This document shows positions 1 through 7,497 of a stretch of DNA of 11,106 nucleotides, piece after piece. The DNA is taken from assembly GCA_026770575.1 (NCBI GenBank), contig MU657568.1, positions 14,726 through 25,831 of the forward strand. The letters are read 5' to 3'. The stretch's first letter is position 1, and each line of letters opens with the position of its first letter. Below the pieces are notes generated by a model. It made no database searches. It saw only the letters and a list, made by a program, of their open reading frames with translations, and was not told where the DNA came from. Origin of the DNA: Pelagophyceae sp. CCMP2097 (Eukaryota > Sar > Pelagophyceae). A program made the translations under genes and the position numbers.

Positions 1-207
1 GGGACTGAGTACGGGAAACAACCCCCCCCCCGTCAACTCGGATTTGATCCAAGGTGCTCGGATTTGTCAGTCAGTCACTGGCAGTGATTACCCTTTCATC
101 GGATTTGCAATTGATTTGCTCGGGAGAACACTTTCAAGAGAGTTCTTCCGAAAGGCGTCGAGTCGCTGCTGCCTGTGGCCTCCGCCGCTTCCACGCGCCT
201 CGGGGCG
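1..207. other. 5' noncoding region upstream of beta-helix gene
   Basis: No gene is supported here. A run of ten C lies at 22-31, and the sequence is less GC-rich than the coding region that follows. It presumably holds the promoter and 5' UTR of the gene starting at 208. No convincing TATA box was seen. A long open frame crosses this stretch but has no coding-like codon use before about position 640. Confidence 0.4.
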
Positions 208-3057
208 ATGAAGACCGCGGTGCTCGCCTGCGCGCTCGGCCTCTGCGCCGCGTCAAACTGGGGTGCCGTGCGGTGTCGCCCACACAAACACTGGTGTCTG
301 GGCACTTGGGTGGACACCCGTCCCTGGGGAGGCCGGTGCTTCGAGTCAGAGGCGGTCGGGGCGGGCGCTGGTATCGGCCTATGCGCGACGCTTGGGCGCT
401 TGCGGCGCGTGGCGCGATGGTCGGCGCTAGGCGCGGCGAACAATGTCAGTCAAGCGTTCGATTGCTCCATGCGCAAAGCAGCCTACGAATTCGGCCAGGC
501 GCTCATGCACGCCGCAGCGTCCCAGCACATGCGGGGCCGCCGGGGGCGTTTCGACGTGCGACAAGCTTGCCGACGATGAGTGCGGCGGGCTCGCCCCTCG
601 GAACCGCGCGTCCGAGGCGCGCTCTGCAGCCGTTGCGCAGGCCGCGCCTCGGCGCGTTCGAGGCGCTGTACTGGGCGCTGGACCTGGCGAGCGACGACTG
701 CAAAGTCGAGCTGCCGGCGGGGGCCGCCTCGAATGCGATGCGGACGCAGTTCTCGGAGGCGCGTCTGCTCTCAGAGGCGGACGACGACACGGTCTTCGTC
801 TGCGTCCGCGGCGACGACGAAGGCGATGGGTCTTACAATTCGCCGCTGCGGACGCTGCGCGCGGCCGTGGATCTTGCTACATCGAAGTCGTCGAAGCGCG
901 TCGTTTTGCGAGGCGGCACGCACTACCTCGCCGAGACTCTGTTGCTCAACGCGCCGCACTCTGGCATCACGATCGAGGGCCACGCCGGCGAGGACGCCGT
1001 GCTTTCTGGGGGCGTGGAACTTCAGGATTTGAAGTGGACGTCCGTTGAAGCGTCGGACGCTTCTTCGGACGCTTCTTTAAACGTGTACGTCGCAGACGTC
1101 ACGGGCGTCGACGACGTCCCCGGCCTGCAGATCGGCGGCGCGCGCTTGACGCGCGCGAGATACCCGAACCTGCCTGGAGGGGTCGAAGTCTCTCCTGGCT
1201 ACGACGCCATGATTCCCGCCGACGCCGCACAATGGACGCCGCCCCAGTTTGAAAAGTTCGGCAAACCCACATTTTACACCGACGAAGACAAAGAGACGCT
1301 GCGGAACAACACGCCCGACGGCTGGTTCCAACGCTACATGGTCGGCGTTGGAGGGTTGTGCAACGTTTACGACCCGCCCGTCTCTTATTGGTGTTCGGAG
1401 CACCCGTCGGGAGGCGGCGCGTTTGCGTTCCGCACGCCGTCGGGCGTCGCGTTGGACGCTTCGAAGGTGCTGCCGAACGCGCCTTACAAGGACGCGTCTA
1501 CGGCCGTGTTCTTCGTCTGGCGGCCGAACAGGTGGGCCAACTGGATGTTCGAAACGTCAAACGTCGTCGCCGACAAAGGCATGCTCAACTTTACCTTTGG
1601 CCGCGGTGGCCACCAGGGTGCGCGCGGCAACGACGAGGGCGGGGACTTTTTCGTGAGTCGCCCGTCCCACGAGTCGAAGCATCGTCCCACGAGTTGAAGC
1701 ATGCAATCCCGCCGCTAGGTCGAGAACGTGTTGGAGGAGCTGGACCACCCCGGCGAATTCTTTTACGACTCGAAGTCGAAGAAACTCTACGTCGCCCACA
1801 ACGGCACCGGCCCTCCCCCAACGCAAGGCGTCGTCGTGCCAAAGCTGCGCGTCCTCGTCAACGCGTCCGGCACGCAGTGGGGTCCGGTGCGGGGCGTGAC
1901 TCTGAAAGATTTAGAGTTTCGGTCGACGCGCTCAACGTTCATGGACGCGCACGCCGTCCCGTCCGCCGGCGACTGGGCCCTCGAGCGCACGGCGGCCGTC
2001 TTTTTGCAAGGGACGGAGAAGTTTACGGTGGACGGCTGCGCCTTTGATCGGCTAGATGGGAATGGGATGATGGTGTCTGGTTATAATAGGAACGCGACTA
2101 TCAAAGATTCCGACTTTTCCTTCATCGGCGGCACCGCCATCGCCGCATGGGGTTACACCAACGAGACGAAGATTGACCCGGGCCGGCCGGGCGTGGTGAA
2201 CTTGGATTATCCGAAGGCGGGCGTCGACGGCACGGACGGCGAGCACCCTCGCTATACAAGCGTCGTCGGCAACACGGCTAGAGAGGTCGGCTTATACGAG
2301 AAGCAGGCGTCGTTCTTCATGCAGGCCAAGACGGCGGCTTCGACCGTCTCGGGCAACGTTTTCTTCAACGGTCCGAGGGCTGGCATAAATATGAACGACG
2401 GCTTCGGCGGCGGCGACGAGGTGTGTAATCGTCACCAAAAAGCGCCTTTCAAAACGAAGGTAGGTCTCCCGCAACCTCGTCTTCTCGACGTGCCGCGAGT
2501 CGGGCGACCACGGGCCGTTTAACTCGTGGGACAGAGAGCCGTATTTGACTAGCCAGAGGACGGGCAAGCCATCGATGGTCATGCAGTGGCGCAAAATCAG
2601 GCAAAACTTCTTCATCGACAACTACTCGCCGCAGGAGAATGTTGACAACGACGACGGGTCTGCGTATTATAAGACTTTTAAGAATTTCCTCGTTTACGGC
2701 AACAACGGCATGAAGAACGATTACGGCGGCCACGACAACGAGCATTTCGAAAACGTCTACGCCTTCCCGCAATCCGTCATCGGCGTCTCGGATACTCTGA
2801 AAGGCCACGAGGACAAGTTCTTCCGGAATAAGTGTGTCTTGACTTCGAACGACGTCGGGAAACCGCAGTGCGGCGAGCCCTTTACCAAGATGTACTCCAA
2901 CGAATACTTTACAAAAGACGGCACCGTCAACGAGTGCGGCCACTCGCTTCAAGACTTGCAGAAGAAGAAGCCGGACCACGAGGTCAACTCGACAGTGGAC
3001 AAATTCCCGTCGGACGAAACTATCCTCAAATGGGCCAAAGACGCAATCGGCTTCTGA
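208..3057 (+). CDS. Secreted right-handed parallel beta-helix (pectin-lyase-fold) protein
   Basis: Model: 208-1652, 1719-2420, 2464-3057, about 912 residues. ATG 208 opens MKTAVLACALGLCAAS, a good signal peptide; an upstream in-frame ATG at 175 is possible but would bury it. Then comes a Cys/Trp-containing N-terminal part, followed by the typical start of bacterial-type beta-helix proteins (FVCVRGDDEGDG, TLRAAVDLA, VVLRGGTHYL, AVLSGG). Further hallmarks are FFVENVLEELDHPGEFFYD across intron 1, short repeated beta-strand turns (VDGCAFDRLDGNGMMVSG, ATIKDSDFSFIGGTA), and GGGDEVSRNLVFSTCRESGDH plus GPFNSWDREPYLT across intron 2. Members of this fold act on or bind polysaccharides outside the cell; the substrate here is unknown. 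Oddity: the coding frame moves from frame 1 (208 to about 530) to frame 2 (about 550-630) to frame 3 (about 640 on) without clear splice sites, so the 5' end may contain indels or missed introns; a start at ATG 576 is an alternative. Convergent with the FKBP gene. Confidence 0.82.
1653..1718 (+). other. Intron 1 of beta-helix gene (66 nt)
   Basis: GTGAGT donor and CCGCTAG acceptor, phase 0. Splicing joins ...GDFF to VENVLEELD, restoring a motif typical of the family. The length is a multiple of three, but reading through meets TGA at 1695-1697. Most of the intron is a 20-bp direct duplication (see the repeat entry). Confidence 0.85.
1663..1702 (+). repeat. 20-bp tandem duplication inside intron 1
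   Basis: 1663-1682 and 1683-1702 are head-to-tail copies of CGTCCCACGAGTCGAAGCAT, differing only by C versus T at 1675/1695. The T in the second copy makes the in-frame TGA. The two copies make up 40 of the 66 intron bases. Confidence 0.9.
2421..2463 (+). other. Intron 2 of beta-helix gene (43 nt)
   Basis: GTGTGT donor and GGTAG acceptor, phase 0, frame 3 to frame 1. Splicing joins GFGGGDE to VSRNLVFSTCRESGDH, a continuous conserved segment. At 43 nt this is the shortest intron in the window. Confidence 0.85.
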
Positions 3058-3233
3058 AGACCGGCCAAGCCGCACAGACGATTTGTGCCCCCGAAGCGGC
3101 ACGTACGCATATTGTGCCCCTGTATGTAACATCCCCCTCTCCTGTCTTTCCCTCCGCCTGCCTTCAGAAGCCGTCGTCCACACGCGTGGTTGCACCTCCT
3201 CCCGCGGCTTGGGTGGGCCTCGTTGCGAAGCTT
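3058..3233. other. Convergent 3' intergenic spacer
   Basis: This 176-bp spacer separates the stop codons of two convergent genes and must contain both 3' UTRs. Nothing else was recognised. Confidence 0.6.
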
Positions 3234-4147
3234 TTACTTGAAGAGGCCAGGGAAGACCTCCGGCAGGATGATTGACAGGATGAGCGCGAGAAGAAACCCG
3301 GACCGCAGGTTGAGCCCGATGCCAGCGTTCGCCAGTGCCACGGCCACGGGGCCCGACTGCACCGCGACGAGCCTGTTGATGAGCGTTTAAACGGCGACGG
3401 AAGACGCCGTCTCGCAAGAGGCTTTCAAGAGCCTCTCTTCGACTCACTCGCAGTCAAACTCGAGGTCTGCATTTGCAGGGATGGTGGGCTCGCTGCCGTA
3501 CGAGCCGTAGCCGAGGTTTGACGGGATCTTGAGCAGGCGTTTACCGCCGACGCGCATGGTGGAGATGCCTTCTTCCCAGCCGGGGATCTACGCGCGGCGG
3601 CGTCGTTCCTCAAAATCGGGGGGGGTTGGTGCTCTATAGGCTCGAACGTCGGCAACCGCGTCAAGGACTTACGACTTTCTCGTCGCCGACGACGAACTTG
3701 AACGCGCCCTTGCCAACCGAAGAGTCGAACACTCGCCCCGTCGAGGCCAGCCTGCCCGTGTACATGACGCACGCGACCGTCCCTTCCACGGCCATCTCTC
3801 CGTCGCCGACTACTTCGTCGACGAAGCGCAGGCCCGACGCCGTCGTCCCGGGAGGCAACTCCGCCACCTCGGCCGGCACCGCTTCGCCCTCGGCGGCGCG
3901 CAGGCCGCGCGACGGCTTCGCGAGCCTGCGCGGGGCTGCCACGCTTCGCGCCCCGCCCCGCGCGCTGCCGAGAGGGGAGCAAAGCTCCAAGCTTCAAGCG
4001 ACGCTCCGGCGTGCCACGGCGAGACCCTTCTTTGGGAAGTCAGCGATGCGTGCGAGGCCCTCAGGGAAGAAGACGCCGCGGGCACCTGAGCGCGGGCTGG
4101 AACGCGCCGCAGGAGAGCACCGCCAGGGCCGCCGAAACGAGCTTCAT
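3234..4147 (-). CDS. Plastid-targeted FKBP-type peptidyl-prolyl cis-trans isomerase with C-terminal anchor
   Basis: Exons (minus strand): 4147-4086, 3964-3673, 3587-3448, 3372-3234; 633 nt, 210 residues. Residues 1-14 are a signal peptide, followed by A15-F16-Q17-P18, the ASAFAP-type motif of red-lineage secondary plastids, then an Arg/Ser/Ala-rich transit-like stretch to about 45. The FKBP domain spans about 58-168. Residues matching FKBP12 pocket positions are visible: Y89, F100, D101, F109, V118, I119, W122, Y145, I154, F162. Such enzymes isomerise X-Pro bonds during protein folding. Residues 191-209 (FLLALILSIILPEVFPGLF) are hydrophobic and suggest a membrane anchor, perhaps at the thylakoid; that is inference. 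The last exon is missed if the TGA formed by the exon 3 donor (GAG TGA) is taken as the stop. Exon 1 splicing rests on a weak donor (GTGCCC) but keeps frame and gives a sensible targeting peptide. Confidence 0.85.
3373..3447 (-). other. Intron 3 of FKBP gene (75 nt)
   Basis: Consensus GTGAGT donor and CAACAG acceptor, phase 2. Splicing converts LEFDCE-stop into LEFDCELVAVQSGP and adds 45 residues ending in a hydrophobic segment and TAA at 3236-3234. Confidence 0.8.
3588..3672 (-). other. Intron 2 of FKBP gene (85 nt)
   Basis: Consensus GTAAGT donor and CGCGTAG acceptor, phase 0. Splicing yields GDEKV joined to IPGWEEGI, the conserved VIxGWEEG core of FKBP domains. Confidence 0.92.
3965..4085 (-). 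other. Intron 1 of FKBP gene (121 nt)
   Basis: Donor CAG|GTGCCC (weak) and acceptor with a good pyrimidine tract, TGCTCCCCTCTCGGCAG. Phase 2. Needed because the signal-peptide frame and the FKBP frame differ by one base and both hit stops inside this stretch. A small unrecognised exon within it cannot be excluded. Confidence 0.6.
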
Positions 4148-4190
4148 GGTCGACGCGCGCGTATGCCCTGGCGCAACGACGCTCCGCGAT

Positions 4191-4540
4191 CTTCAAGATT
4201 AAGGATAAACGGTAGGATTAGATTAATCTTTTCGACATTTGCAGCGTTTCAAGGGGGCGATATTTCCGACGACATTTGCACCGAGATCGACGACAAACGA
4301 CCGACTTGGACCGCTCTGGAGCCTCAAACCAAGGCATCGGAATTTTAACTCGGGGGTTAATCCGTCATCAGGGGACTTTAAGGGAGATTCCGACGACATT
4401 AAAATTTTGCGGCTTTTGCGGCTTTTGCGGCCGACTTTTCCACCGACTTTTGCGATGGAATTCTCGACTTCGCGACGATAATGGCATTCGACATTTGCAG
4501 TCGCGCCAAGCGACTTAACCGTTCATCCTTATTCAAGATT
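4191..4540. repeat. Candidate small inverted-repeat (MITE-like) element upstream of FKBP gene
   Basis: ATTAAGGATAAACGGT at 4198-4213 is matched in inverse orientation by 4518-4533, with two differences, and the flanking bases are partly complementary. The interior is A/T-richer than the neighbouring genes, has no coding capacity, and contains the direct repeat TTCGACATTTGCAG at 4231-4244 and 4487-4500. No target duplication could be fixed. It begins about 45 bp upstream of the FKBP start, so it would form part of that promoter region. Confidence 0.35.
4405..4431. repeat. Three tandem copies of TTTTGCGGC
   Basis: Perfect 9-bp unit repeated three times (4405-4413, 4414-4422, 4423-4431). Related CGACTTTT words follow at 4432-4450. 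Simple repeat, no function inferred. Confidence 0.85.
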
Positions 4541-4580
4541 TACTTTCGTCTGCCCTCCGCGCCGACTGTTTAAATTTGCG

Positions 4581-4686
4581 GAGATATCTCGTGTCGTGTT
4601 GATAGGAAGAGCAAAAGGGATATCGCGCCCCAGTGCTCTGGTCCGCTGGAGACTGTGTATAAAAAGAGTCACGACATGCTCCTATA
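4581..4686 (+). repeat. Dispersed 106-bp repeat, copy R1 (interrupted at its right edge by the transposon)
   Basis: Aligns without gaps to 7392-7497 with about eight differences counted by eye. It contains GAGATATCTC, GATAGGAAGAGCAAAAGG, TGCTCTGGTCCGCTGGAGA and a TATA-like TATAAAAAG at 4658-4666, and ends CGACATGCTCCTATA exactly where the transposon begins. Its continuation (TATACCCACGG...) resumes at 6975 on the far side of the transposon. Confidence 0.9.
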
Positions 4687-4706
4687 CAAGGGGGGGTCAA
4701 CATGAA
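4687..4706 (+). repeat. Left terminal inverted repeat
   Basis: CAAGGGGGGGTCAACATGAA, a perfect inverted match to 6955-6974. The adjacent TATA on both outer sides extends the palindromic match; comparison with the empty sites assigns those bases to target and TA duplication. Confidence 0.92.
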
Positions 4707-5023
4707 TGGGATTCCAGTCAGCGATAAATTCCTCGGTCCACAAGAAGTTTTGTGTGCCGTTATTGGTCCCTGGAGACGCCCCTCGCGGAGGAAAAGTCCC
4801 CGACGTCGAGAGTTTGACGTCGGCAGTATTTCCGTTTAGCGACTAATTGTAGCCTACTAGTACTACACTGGTCTAAAGATTAAAGCTTTAGGGAATCCGT
4901 TAAGCTTCGGGTGATCAATAAAATGGATTTATTTATTGTTCGACAGCCTCGGCATAGGGAGCTTTCCGGCATTTTGTGTGTTTTTTGGTGCGCTCGCCGC
5001 TTTTTGCGCGACACAGCCCCTCT

Positions 5024-5098
5024 GACTTCGCGGCCTGAGAGGCGATAATGGCCAGGACGTGGGTGGACTCGGTTTATCGCCTCTCAGGCCGCGAAGTC
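5024..5098. repeat. Perfect 25-bp inverted repeat (hairpin)
   Basis: 5024-5048 is perfectly complementary to 5074-5098, with a 25-nt spacer (5049-5073). The arm begins GACTTCGCGGCCTGAGAGG. A transcript would form a very stable stem. It could be a small nested foldback element or a structural part of the transposon. Confidence 0.92.
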
Positions 5099-5143
5099 GG
5101 CTCTTAAACAGCCGAGCTCTGGGAAGCTCCAAACAGGGCAGAC

Positions 5144-5168
5144 AGTCGCGAGAGTGTTTCTCGCGACT
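5144..5168. repeat. Short hairpin
   Basis: AGTCGCGAGA at 5144-5153 pairs perfectly with TCTCGCGACT at 5159-5168 across a 5-nt loop. It sits 45 bp from the larger hairpin. Role unknown. Confidence 0.8.
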
Positions 5169-5651
5169 CCGGGGCGCGCGCACCAAACTCATTGATGCGG
5201 CACGTCGAGCCCGAGGTGGTCCATGAGCGCGCGCAGTGGCGCCCCGGCCGAGCGCCGGCAGCTCCCGCCAGCCGCGCCAAGAGGACCAACTTTGACCAAC
5301 TGTACTAAAGTACTTGGGGGAGATAGAGTAGTAGACCAGTGGTACTAGTAGTACTACTATCACGAGCCTCTTCCGACGCGGGCTTTTGCGGCTCCTCGGT
5401 GTCGTGGACGCACGACAAAGCCGACTCTTGCCGGCACGGATGAGGGCGCGCCGCTTCTGCGGAGCCGGAGCGCTGTGATCTACAGCCACCGCGCGGGAAG
5501 AGACGCTTGTGAAGATGTATTATATGTAGAACGAGGTCCACGAACACCGACCGAGGAGCACTTCCTATGGTCGGGTTCGAAACTTCGAACGGGTTCACAA
5601 AAGTCGGGCGTCGCGATGACGGGCCGGCGCGGCTGCAGCGTCGAGGGCCGT

Positions 5652-6573
5652 TCACGCCAGGAGGCCGGCCTTTGCGACGACCTTGCCCTCGAGGATCTTG
5701 AGCTCGTAGTCGCAGCCGCGGTACTTCTTCATCGTGCACTGGAGGCGCTCGATCTCGCGGTGCTCGATGGCGTTGGCGCCGCCCGCGGCGAAAGCCCGGT
5801 AGACCATCTTGTACCGCCACACCATCCGCTCGAAGCGTCGCAGGCGCTGCATCGGGAGGATCTCCGGCCTCTGCGTCTTCAGCGCGTTGCGCTTCAGGTC
5901 CTTCATCGAGCCCGAGTTGCTGTTGTGGCGGAAGTCCCAAGCAGACTTGCCCCACACCAGCTCGATGCCCTCGCCCGCGATTTCCGGGTGGCACTTCGGC
6001 GTCTTGTCCATCTGGTGGCCCAGGTCGTAGACGAGCTGCTGCAGCTGCGTGATCTCATTCTCGAAGTCGTAGAGAGAGGCGGCGACCTCGCGCAGCGACG
6101 AAGAGATAAAAATTTCGACGCCGTCCGCACGCTTCGTCTTCCAGCCCGTCATCGCGCCGGTTTCGTCCAGCGTGCCGTCGAGCGTCTGCGTGCCGGAGGG
6201 GTTCCAAAAGCCACGCTCCCAAAGGTAGTGCTTCAGCCCTTTTGCCTCGTTGAGCCAGCTCCTCCAGAGTCCACCAGTCGACGATCGCAGCCGTCGCCTC
6301 GTCCTCCGTGTCGAACTTGGCGCCGCTCGCCTTCGACGCCCATGTGAGCGCGCCCCTCGTGTCCCCACGCCGTAGCCGCTTCAGGAACCGCAGTCCCCAC
6401 GTGTCGGCGTTCGACCCGGTCATTTTCGCGGCCCTCCAGCGCGAGGTCCTCGCCCAGCCTTTCGAGTCAATCTCGCGGTATAAAGCGTCCACGCCGCTGA
6501 AATCGGTGGCCGTGGCGACACGTGCCAGGTAGTGCCGGTTCCCCGGCCCCGACATCGTCGCAGACGTCGTCAA
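5652..6573 (-). pseudogene. DDE transposase remnant, frame-broken
   Basis: Two overlapping minus-strand frames form one product broken near 6245-6275. The upstream frame (6573 down; first true ATG at 6555) ends around VDWWTLEEL. The downstream frame continues LNEAKGLKHYLWERGFW to the stop at 5652, needing a one-base correction. The downstream part has features of the C-terminal catalytic half of eukaryotic DDE endonuclease transposases (IS630/Tc1-mariner-like): KGLKxxLxERGxW, then PKCHPE followed by GIELVWGKS (about 5943-6005), where the Glu would be the third catalytic acid, then RRFERMVWRYKMVYRAF and MKKY near the end. The usual LNPIE core reads IAGEGIE, so it has diverged. The upstream 100 or so residues (GPGNRHYLARVATAT...) are not recognised, and the first two catalytic Asp and a DNA-binding domain were not identified. 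Probably inactive. Confidence 0.6.
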
Positions 6574-6954
6574 CGGCTCGTGGTGGGCCCTGTTCCCAGG
6601 GCAAGATGTCAGCCAAATTTTTGAATATAAAGGAGCCCATAACTTGAGAAATGGAGCCCATAGCCTAAATTTTGGGCCTTATTTCTCACCTCCACAGGGC
6701 ACTAGGTCGGGCTCTGGTGTGGCCAGGGCCTACAGCCGGCCCCAGCGAAGCGGCAGCGAGGCTGAACTCAGACGATGACAATGGAGAACCACCTCAAACC
6801 AGCTTTTGGCGACCCCAAAATCGAGATTGCGCGTAGGGTGCGCGTAAAACGGAAGAGTTCAGCGTCCAGCCCGACACCTTGGGCCCCCCCGAACATGCCA
6901 AGCCACTCTAAGTCTCACCAAACGTCCTGTGGAGGTGAGAAAATGAGCGGCAGT
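6574..6954. other. Noncoding right part of transposon
   Basis: No gene supported. It contains the direct repeat GGAGCCCATA at about 6632 and 6653 and the 17-bp inverted repeat pair listed separately. Confidence 0.5.
6682..6942. repeat. 17-bp inverted repeat pair bounding about 261 bp (possible nested element)
   Basis: TTTCTCACCTCCACAGG at 6682-6698 is perfectly inverted at 6926-6942. The interior shows no coding signal. This may be a small element nested in the transposon or a subterminal repeat; no target duplication was identified. Confidence 0.55.
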
Positions 6955-6974
6955 TTCATGTTGACCCCCCCTTG
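6955..6974 (-). repeat. Right terminal inverted repeat
   Basis: Reverse complement of 4687-4706, identical over 20 bp, including the run of seven G. Confidence 0.92.
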
Positions 6975-7179
6975 TATACCCACGGCACCCCATCTAAGTG
7001 AAACGTAGCTAGTTGCCGGGAATTCCTTTCAATCGTATCGTGCCACGCAGGGGCTTGAGATTACGATGGGAACATTCCTGGGCAAGTAGTCTTAATCGTT
7101 CACCCGCCGGGACTCCGCGACTCGAACCCGTTACCGTCGGTGCTACTTCCCATCCGAAAAGGCTTTCGACATGCTCCTA
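6975..7179. repeat. Tandem repeat unit A (205 bp)
   Basis: Starts TATACCCACGGCACCCC right of the transposon and repeats at 7180 (period 205). It ends CGACATGCTCCTA, so unit A joins directly to unit B through the same target word seen at the end of R1 and R2. Compared with unit B it has an 8-bp insertion (ACTCCGCG, about 7111-7118) in the T-arm-like motif. Confidence 0.9.
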
Positions 7180-7367
7180 TATACCCACGGCACCCCATCT
7201 AAGTGAAACGTAGCTAGTTGCCGGGAATTCCTTTCAATCGTATCGTGCCACGCGGAGGCTTGAGATTACGATGGGAACATTCCTGGGCAAGTAGTTTAAA
7301 TCGTGCACCCGCCGGGACTCGAACCCGCGACCATCGGTGCTACGTCCCACCCGAAAGGGGGCCGATC
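7180..7367. repeat. Tandem repeat unit B
   Basis: Homologous to unit A from TATACCCACGG to about CCACCCGAAAGG, after which the sequence leads through a short spacer into R2. Unit B plus spacer plus R2 (7180-7497, 318 bp) appears to be the complete monomer; unit A looks like a monomer that lost its R segment. Confidence 0.88.
7315..7325 (-). promoter_or_regulatory. B-box / tRNA T-arm-like motif
   Basis: On the minus strand this reads GGTTCGAGTCC, matching the internal Pol III B-box, inside GCGGGTTCGAGTCCCGG, a T-arm-like stem-loop. Unit A has GGTTCGAGTC at 7119-7128 with an insertion breaking the stem. No full tRNA can be folded: there is no anticodon arm or D-arm at proper spacing. Confidence 0.45.
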
Positions 7368-7391
7368 AGAGTAACATAAGGCCCGTAACCG

Positions 7392-7497
7392 GAGATATCT
7401 CCTATCGTGTTGATAGGAAGAGCAAAAGGGATATCGCGTCCCAATGCTCTGGTCCGCTGGAGAAAGGGTATATAAAGAGTCACGACATGCTCCTATA
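7392..7497 (+). repeat. Dispersed 106-bp repeat, copy R2
   Basis: Second copy of the R repeat, 2811 bp from R1, aligned without gaps and followed by the uninterrupted word TATACCCACGG. It ends 46 bp before the start codon of the Sfi1-like gene. Confidence 0.92.
7469..7477 (+). promoter_or_regulatory. TATA-like box in R2, possible promoter of Sfi1-like gene
   Basis: TATATAAAG within R2, 67 bp upstream of ATG 7544. The equivalent place in R1 reads TATAAAAAG. Position suits a core promoter, but activity is inferred only. Confidence 0.35.

Larger units (their letters stand above)
4707..5651. other. Noncoding left part of transposon
   Basis: About 950 bp without a supported gene. The stretch to about 4960 is A/T-rich (for example AATAAAATGGATTTATTTATTG near 4918), then the composition becomes GC-rich. 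It contains two hairpins (5024-5098, 5144-5168). A 186-codon minus-strand open frame here was not accepted. Confidence 0.5.
4687..6974. mobile_element. DNA transposon, 2288 bp, 20-bp terminal inverted repeats, TA target duplication
   Basis: The ends are perfect inverted copies of CAAGGGGGGGTCAACATGAA (4687-4706 and 6955-6974). The left flank ends CCTATA and the right flank begins TATACCCACGG, while two intact copies of the same target (around 7177-7190 and 7492-7506) read CCTATATACCCACGG. This fits insertion with duplication of one TA. A TA target is usual for the Tc1/mariner-IS630 group, consistent with the DDE transposase remnant on its minus strand. The coding part is frame-broken, so this copy looks non-autonomous. 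Confidence 0.88.

Noticed and set aside
2449..3447. 332-codon minus-strand open frame
   Set aside because: It lies antisense to the last exon of the beta-helix gene and across FKBP exon 4 in another frame. Its composition is that of a GC-rich antisense shadow, and the plus-strand product shows clear family motifs.
4845..5360. Imperfect inverted TAGTAC/GACCAGTG words near 4855-4874 and 5331-5356
   Set aside because: The match needs a 7-bp gap and is made of low-complexity words, so it is too weak to call an element boundary.
4929..5489. 186-codon minus-strand open frame in the transposon with one hydrophobic stretch
   Set aside because: It overlaps both hairpins, has no recognisable domain, and shows irregular composition. 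The hydrophobic stretch comes from a TAGTAC-rich low-complexity segment.
7300..7372. tRNA gene on the minus strand
   Set aside because: The T-arm-like sequence is good, but no matching acceptor 5' strand, anticodon arm or spaced D-arm could be found upstream, so at most it is a tRNA-derived fragment.
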